From assembly GCA_902768785.1 (NCBI GenBank), contig CACXMM010000016.1:15483-72403 (forward strand): DNA of 56,921 nucleotides. The letters run 5' to 3'. The stretch is from an uncultured Prevotellaceae bacterium (GTDB lineage Bacteria; Bacteroidota; Bacteroidia; Bacteroidales; Bacteroidaceae). Every line of letters begins with the position of its first letter. Position 1 is the stretch's first letter. Shown one piece after another: positions 52,981 to 56,921 of the stretch. Below the pieces are notes generated by a model. That model was not told where the DNA came from. It saw only the letters and a program-made list of their open reading frames with translations, and did no database searches. Made by a program: the position numbers and the translations under genes.

Positions 52981-54561
52981 ATGATACACAGCAGCATCCA
53001 TTGGATCGACATGCTCATCGTCATCCTGTCGCTCATCGCGGCAGTGGGCGTCGGTGTGTATTTCTCCAGGAAACAGAACTCCACCGAGAGCTATTATGCC
53101 GCCAACGGCAACGTTCCGGCATGGGCAGTGGGTATGTCTATGTTTGCCACAATCATCAGCAGCGTCACCTTCCTCGCCTACCCTGGCGCCGCCTATTCAG
53201 GCAACTGGATCCTGCTGGTACAAGGACTGATGGTTCCCATCGTGCTCCTGGGCATGATCTGGTTCATCGTCCCCCTATTCCGTCGCGTCATCCGACTGAG
53301 CACCTATGAGTACTTCGAACGGCGCTTCGGCGTTGTGGCCCGTATCTACAGCTCACTGGCCTTCGTCCTCGAACATTTCTCCAAGATGGGAACCATTCTC
53401 TATCTGATGGGCATCGCCATGGCTGCATTCACCGGCTTGGACATCACGTATATCATCATCATCATCGGTTTGGTGGTGATCATCCTCACATATCTCGGAG
53501 GAATGGAAGCCATCATCTGGATGGATGTGGTACAGGGATTCCTGCTGATCCTCGGTGGTGTGCTCACGGTAGGTATGCTGTTCTACCTCACCGACGGTGG
53601 GGCATCCACGGTATTCAGCGTGGCCAAGGAATACCATAAGATCGATGTGGGACCCTACGACTGGGATCTCACACAGCTCACCTTCATCGTGATGGTATTG
53701 AATGGTATCTTCTATGCCGTGCAGAAATATGGAACAGACCAGAGTATCGTGCAGCGATACCTTGCGGCGAAAGATGAGAAGAGTGCTAAGAAAGCCAGCT
53801 ACATGGGTGTGCTGATGAGTGTCCCCGCCTGGGCGTTGTTCATGTTCGTGGGAACCTGTCTGTTCGTCTATTACCACATCAACTCGGGTGCCCTTCCCGA
53901 AGGGATCAAGAGTGACGAGGTGTTCCCGTTCTTTATTGCTACCGAGCTGCCGATCGGTATCACAGGACTGATCATCGCAGCCCTTGCAGCCGGTGCCATC
54001 TCCTCCATCGACAGTGATGTGAACTGTATCTCGGCCATTATCGTGGAGGACTATTACGGTCGTATCAACAAGAATGCCACGGATGCACAGAAGCTGAGGG
54101 TAGGACGGATATCCGTATTGGTGATCGGAATCCTCAGTATCTTCATTGCCCTGATCTATGTGGCCTGGGGCGGCGAAGGTGTATTGGGAACCCTGTTCGG
54201 TCTCTATGCCATCGTGTCTGCCGGTATCGTGGGTATCTTCCTCTTAGGACTGTTCTCACGTCGTGCCAACTGGCAGGGACTGTATATCGGTATTGCTGCC
54301 GCTATCCTCTTCACCGCCTACGCTGTACTGACATCAAGCAGGTTCGAGACGGGCAACGGTGAGAAGGAGCTCCTGCTCGATCTGGGGGGCTGGAATTTCA
54401 CACACCATAAATATATGTTAGGCGTCTATAGCCATCTCATCGTTCTGGTGATCGGCTATGTGGCCAGTCTGTTCTTCCATTCGCCACCTGCTGACAAGGA
54501 ACTGACGGTCTATGGCTATCTGGAAGAAAGACGGAAACTAAAGGAAAATCAAAACAAATGA
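52981..54561 (+). CDS. Sodium:solute symporter (SSS family)
   Basis: Encodes 526 residues with about thirteen transmembrane segments. Typical SSS features are AVGVGVYFSRKQNSTESYYAANGNVPAW at the start, TFLAYPGAAYSGNW, YGTDQSIVQRYLAAKDEKSAKKAS in the middle, and AGAISSIDSDVNCISAIIVEDYY in helix 8. It would import an organic solute with Na+; sialic acid, sugar and sugar-acid carriers all belong here. The genes on either side suggest a sugar acid. It ends one base before the PdxA-like start, so expression is coupled. Confidence 0.88.
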   Translation: MIHSSIHWIDMLIVILSLIAAVGVGVYFSRKQNSTESYYAANGNVPAWAVGMSMFATIISSVTFLAYPGAAYSGNWILLVQGLMVPIVLLGMIWFIVPLFRRVIRLSTYEYFERRFGVVARIYSSLAFVLEHFSKMGTILYLMGIAMAAFTGLDITYIIIIIGLVVIILTYLGGMEAIIWMDVVQGFLLILGGVLTVGMLFYLTDGGASTVFSVAKEYHKIDVGPYDWDLTQLTFIVMVLNGIFYAVQKYGTDQSIVQRYLAAKDEKSAKKASYMGVLMSVPAWALFMFVGTCLFVYYHINSGALPEGIKSDEVFPFFIATELPIGITGLIIAALAAGAISSIDSDVNCISAIIVEDYYGRINKNATDAQKLRVGRISVLVIGILSIFIALIYVAWGGEGVLGTLFGLYAIVSAGIVGIFLLGLFSRRANWQGLYIGIAAAILFTAYAVLTSSRFETGNGEKELLLDLGGWNFTHHKYMLGVYSHLIVLVIGYVASLFFHSPPADKELTVYGYLEERRKLKENQNK

Positions 54562-54562
54562 T

Positions 54563-55600
54563 ATGAAACCAATCATCGCCATTACCATGGGTGATCCTGC
54601 AGGCATAGGTCCTGAGATCATCGTCAAGGCACTGGGCCTTGAGGAAACATACAACAAATGCCGTCCGATTGTCATCGGCGATGCCAAGGTGATGCAATGG
54701 ACGGTGAACCAGATGAAGAGCAGTCTTAAGGTCAATGCCATTCACCATGTGGAGGAGGCCGCGTTCTCACAGGGTATCATTGATGTCTATGACCTCGGCT
54801 GCATCGACATGGAAACATTCCAGCAAGGTGTCGTCCAGCCGCAATGCGGACATGCGGCATTCCTGTTCGTCACCAAAGCCATTGACATGGCCATGAACCA
54901 TGAGGTGGACGCCACGGTGACGGCACCGCTGAACAAAGAGGCGTTGCATAAAGGCGGTCATCTCTTCGACGGTCATACGGAGATCTATGCCCATTTCACC
55001 CACACGAAGAAATATGCCATGCTGCTCGCCGATGAGTTCCTGCGGGTGATCCACGTCTCTACCCATGTCCCGCTTCGTGTTGCCTGTGACAGAGTGAAGA
55101 AGGACCGTATCATTGAAGTGACCGAGTTGATCAACGATGCTTGTCATCAGTTCGGCATTGCCCAGCCCCATATCGGCATCGCAGGATTGAATCCTCATGC
55201 CAGTGACGGCGGACTGTTCGGATGGGAAGAGGAGAAGGAGATTGCACCTGCCGTGGAAGCGCTCAAGGAAAGAGGGTTCGATGTCGATGGTCCTGTGCCT
55301 CCTGACACCTTGTTTGCCAAAGCCCGTTGCGGGAAGTACGACGGGGTCGTGGCCATGTACCACGACCAAGGACATATCCCTTTCAAGGTTGTGGGATTCC
55401 AATGGGATCAGAAGACAGGACAGATGAAAGCTTCCAAGGGCGTGAATATCACACTTGGTCTGCCGATTATCCGCGTCAGCGTGGATCATGGTACAGCCTT
55501 CGATGTGGCAGGAAAAGGCATCGCCAGTGCGGAGGGTATCCTCCTGGCCATCGACTATGCCACGAAGATGGCTATCAACAGAAAGAACAACCCATCATAG
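54563..55600 (+). CDS. PdxA-like 4-phospho-tetronate dehydrogenase
   Basis: Encodes 345 residues, full length for PdxA. Family motifs are MGDPAGIGPEI at the start, FDGHTEIYAHFT, AGLNPHASDGGLFGWEE, and YHDQGHIPFKVVGF with the metal-binding histidine. Classic PdxA oxidises 4-phosphohydroxythreonine in vitamin B6 synthesis; the PdxA2 subgroup oxidises 4-phospho-D-threonate or -erythronate to DHAP. Its pairing with the DUF1537 kinase gene nine bases downstream strongly favours the PdxA2 role, but sequence alone does not settle it. Confidence 0.88.
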   Translation: MKPIIAITMGDPAGIGPEIIVKALGLEETYNKCRPIVIGDAKVMQWTVNQMKSSLKVNAIHHVEEAAFSQGIIDVYDLGCIDMETFQQGVVQPQCGHAAFLFVTKAIDMAMNHEVDATVTAPLNKEALHKGGHLFDGHTEIYAHFTHTKKYAMLLADEFLRVIHVSTHVPLRVACDRVKKDRIIEVTELINDACHQFGIAQPHIGIAGLNPHASDGGLFGWEEEKEIAPAVEALKERGFDVDGPVPPDTLFAKARCGKYDGVVAMYHDQGHIPFKVVGFQWDQKTGQMKASKGVNITLGLPIIRVSVDHGTAFDVAGKGIASAEGILLAIDYATKMAINRKNNPS

Positions 55601-55609
55601 AGATACTGT

Positions 55610-56704
55610 ATGATCATTGTCATTGCTGATGACATGACGGGAGCTGCCGAGATTGCCGGCGTGGCTCACAGGTACGGCTTACAGGTAAGACTGCTTTCTT
55701 TGGAAGAGTCTGCCTGTAACAGCCCGTGCTTTCCTGACGATCATGCGTCTGGAGACGATGTGCTCGTCTATGCCACTAACACACGTTCCGGTTCACGGGA
55801 TGCTGCTGTTTCCATGATGCGCAGGATTGTTGGGAGACATCAAGGAGAACATGTAACGTTCTTCAAGAAGACCGACTCCGTGATGCGCGGTCATATCATG
55901 GCTGAGATACAGACGCTGATGGATGAGCTCTGTATGACACGGTCGCTGCTCATTGCACAGAATCCCTCGAAAGGAAGAATCGTCCATCAGGGTATCTACT
56001 CCATCCACGTCACTCCCCTATCAGAGACGCCTTTTCGGGATGACCCTGAGTTTCCTGCATACACGTCGAATGCCGTTGAACTCTTAGGCGGTGGACATAT
56101 TTTAACCATCGACGGAGATATCCATGATGGTATCAATATTGCTGATGCCCGGAATGAAGAAGAAATTGAAATACAGCTGTCTAAGGCTCAGGAAGACACG
56201 CTGTTAGCTGGAGGGGCTGACTGTTTTAACTCGGTACTTCAACGCATCTCTTTCTCTACATTGGTTATATGTGGGAGTACACAGAGTAAACCGCTGCAGA
56301 TTAACATCCCTTGCATGGCAATACCGCTACAGGTATTCCACGGGGGCGCTGCCCATGTGTGGCAACAGCAAGTGTTGAATGAATACCGCAACAAACCATC
56401 CCTCATCCTTACCGTTGGTCATCCCGATGAGATAAACAAGGACTATTCCGAGCGTCTGAAACAGATCCTGGCGGAGACAGCCGGGATACTGATCAAAGAA
56501 CGATGCCCCCAACGACTTATCATCGAAGGGGGAGCCACCGCCTTTGCCGTCTTCAAGACATTACAATGGGATCATTTTCAAGTAACGCGTGAGATTTCCC
56601 CAGGCATTGTTCAACTGTCTTATCTCCATGAGAAGAACGGGAAAGCACAGTCTGTCTCCATCATTCTCAAGCCGGGAAGCTATCCATGGGATGGTCTATT
56701 TTGA
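55610..56704 (+). CDS. Four-carbon acid sugar kinase family protein (DUF1537)
   Basis: Encodes 364 residues. The start IVIADDMTGAAEIAGVAHRYG, the loop KKTDSVMRGH and the C-terminal nucleotide-binding part (EGGATAFAVFKTL, LKPGSYPW) identify the OtnK/DtnK family, which phosphorylates D-threonate, D-erythronate or related acids. It is somewhat shorter than the usual 410-430 residues; the middle around residues 185-250 appears compact. It follows the PdxA-like gene by nine bases and ends the run. Confidence 0.88.
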   Translation: MIIVIADDMTGAAEIAGVAHRYGLQVRLLSLEESACNSPCFPDDHASGDDVLVYATNTRSGSRDAAVSMMRRIVGRHQGEHVTFFKKTDSVMRGHIMAEIQTLMDELCMTRSLLIAQNPSKGRIVHQGIYSIHVTPLSETPFRDDPEFPAYTSNAVELLGGGHILTIDGDIHDGINIADARNEEEIEIQLSKAQEDTLLAGGADCFNSVLQRISFSTLVICGSTQSKPLQINIPCMAIPLQVFHGGAAHVWQQQVLNEYRNKPSLILTVGHPDEINKDYSERLKQILAETAGILIKERCPQRLIIEGGATAFAVFKTLQWDHFQVTREISPGIVQLSYLHEKNGKAQSVSIILKPGSYPWDGLF

Positions 56705-56774
56705 TCTGAACTCTACATCGCCGACAAAATTGACAATCTTTTCTATTTTCTTTTCATTCATACGCTATAAAAAC

Positions 56775-56804
56775 GGTCACGGTCACAGCTGTGATCATGT
56801 GACC
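56775..56804. promoter_or_regulatory. Operator-like palindromes before the last gene
   Basis: A perfect 12-base palindrome TCACAGCTGTGA (56783-56794) lies inside outer arms GGTCAC (56775-56780) and GTGACC (56799-56804). A second inverted repeat, AACGTTG / CAACGTT, lies at 56838-56860 just before the ATG at 56866. No T run follows the first one, so a regulator site is likelier than a terminator. Confidence 0.45.
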
Positions 56805-56865
56805 AATTTGCTCTTATAAAAATGTCTTGCCCTGAAAAACGTTGAATCAAAAACAACGTTATAAA

Positions 56866-56921
56866 ATGGAGAAAAGAGAAGATCAAGATTTGTTGGAGCT
56901 ACAAGAACTAGCCCTGAGTCA
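56866..56921 (+). CDS. Start of an unidentified gene, cut by the window end
   Basis: An ATG at 56866 opens a frame of 18 complete codons that runs off the window, beginning MEKREDQDLLELQELAL. The fragment is too short to assign. It is acidic and helix-forming. Two inverted repeats stand directly upstream, which would suit a gene regulated with the sugar-acid cluster or encoding its regulator. Confidence 0.4.
   Translation, partial: MEKREDQDLLELQELALS

Overview
The window looks like a chromosome segment of a Bacteroidales bacterium, most likely Prevotellaceae. Four things suggest this. Many genes are preceded by the Bacteroidetes -7 box TAnnTTTG, usually without a Shine-Dalgarno. The window holds families typical of the order (DUF4248, DUF3256, DUF4836, DUF4861, GldB, four-helix-bundle/suffix proteins, Oar-like TonB receptors). 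BspA-like leucine-rich surface proteins end in a short 'YNLQGxxV...GxYIxNGRKxx' tail. Finally, the VapE / DUF4248 / HU / smalltalk / amidase set is a recurrent Bacteroidales cassette. No rRNA, tRNA, CRISPR array, integrase or intact insertion sequence was seen.

Layout. (1) 1-4.9 kb: an accessory cassette with an operator-like palindrome, an unknown small gene, a VapE helicase/primase-like ATPase, an inverted iteron-like block flanking AT-rich DNA, a four-helix-bundle gene broken by an internal deletion, DUF4248, an HU-like protein, a 32-residue lipobox peptide (smalltalk) and a peptidoglycan amidase. (2) 5-13 kb: two secreted leucine-rich-repeat proteins, a small acidic protein, and an Oar-like TonB-dependent receptor; transcripts end at terminators sharing one stem sequence. 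(3) 13-24.4 kb, minus strand: an ABC exporter with a DUF4836 lipoprotein, rsmE and a NupG-like permease; phenylacetate-CoA ligase with DUF3256; a GH2 glycosidase; a TPR protein; two candidate small RNAs. (4) 24.4-30.9 kb: the leucine operon leuA-leuC-leuD-cimA-like-leuB behind a Leu/Ile-rich leader peptide and attenuator. (5) 31-38.4 kb: xylB-xylA, DUF4861, a DPP-IV-like peptidase and a GNAT acetyltransferase. (6) 38.4-46.3 kb: a 660-base intergenic region with nested palindromic elements, then three tandem BspA-like proteins, each with heptanucleotide repeats just before the C-terminal tail. (7) 46.4-56.9 kb: an rRNA methyltransferase, a radical SAM protein, a GldB-like lipoprotein, then a plus-strand run (DUF4861, HPPK-like, M64 peptidase, dihydrodipicolinate-synthase-family aldolase, Na+/solute symporter, PdxA-like dehydrogenase, DUF1537 kinase) that looks partly like a four-carbon sugar-acid catabolic cluster.

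The strongest leads for something undescribed are: the first-5-kb cassette, which resembles a phage-satellite replication module joined to a holin/endolysin-like pair; the intergenic palindromic elements with TCGCCnnnGGCGA tips, one nested in another; the heptamer repeats positioned to frameshift the sorting tails of three neighbouring surface proteins; and the putative sugar-acid pathway at the right end. All functions are read from sequence and remembered family features; no database search was run.
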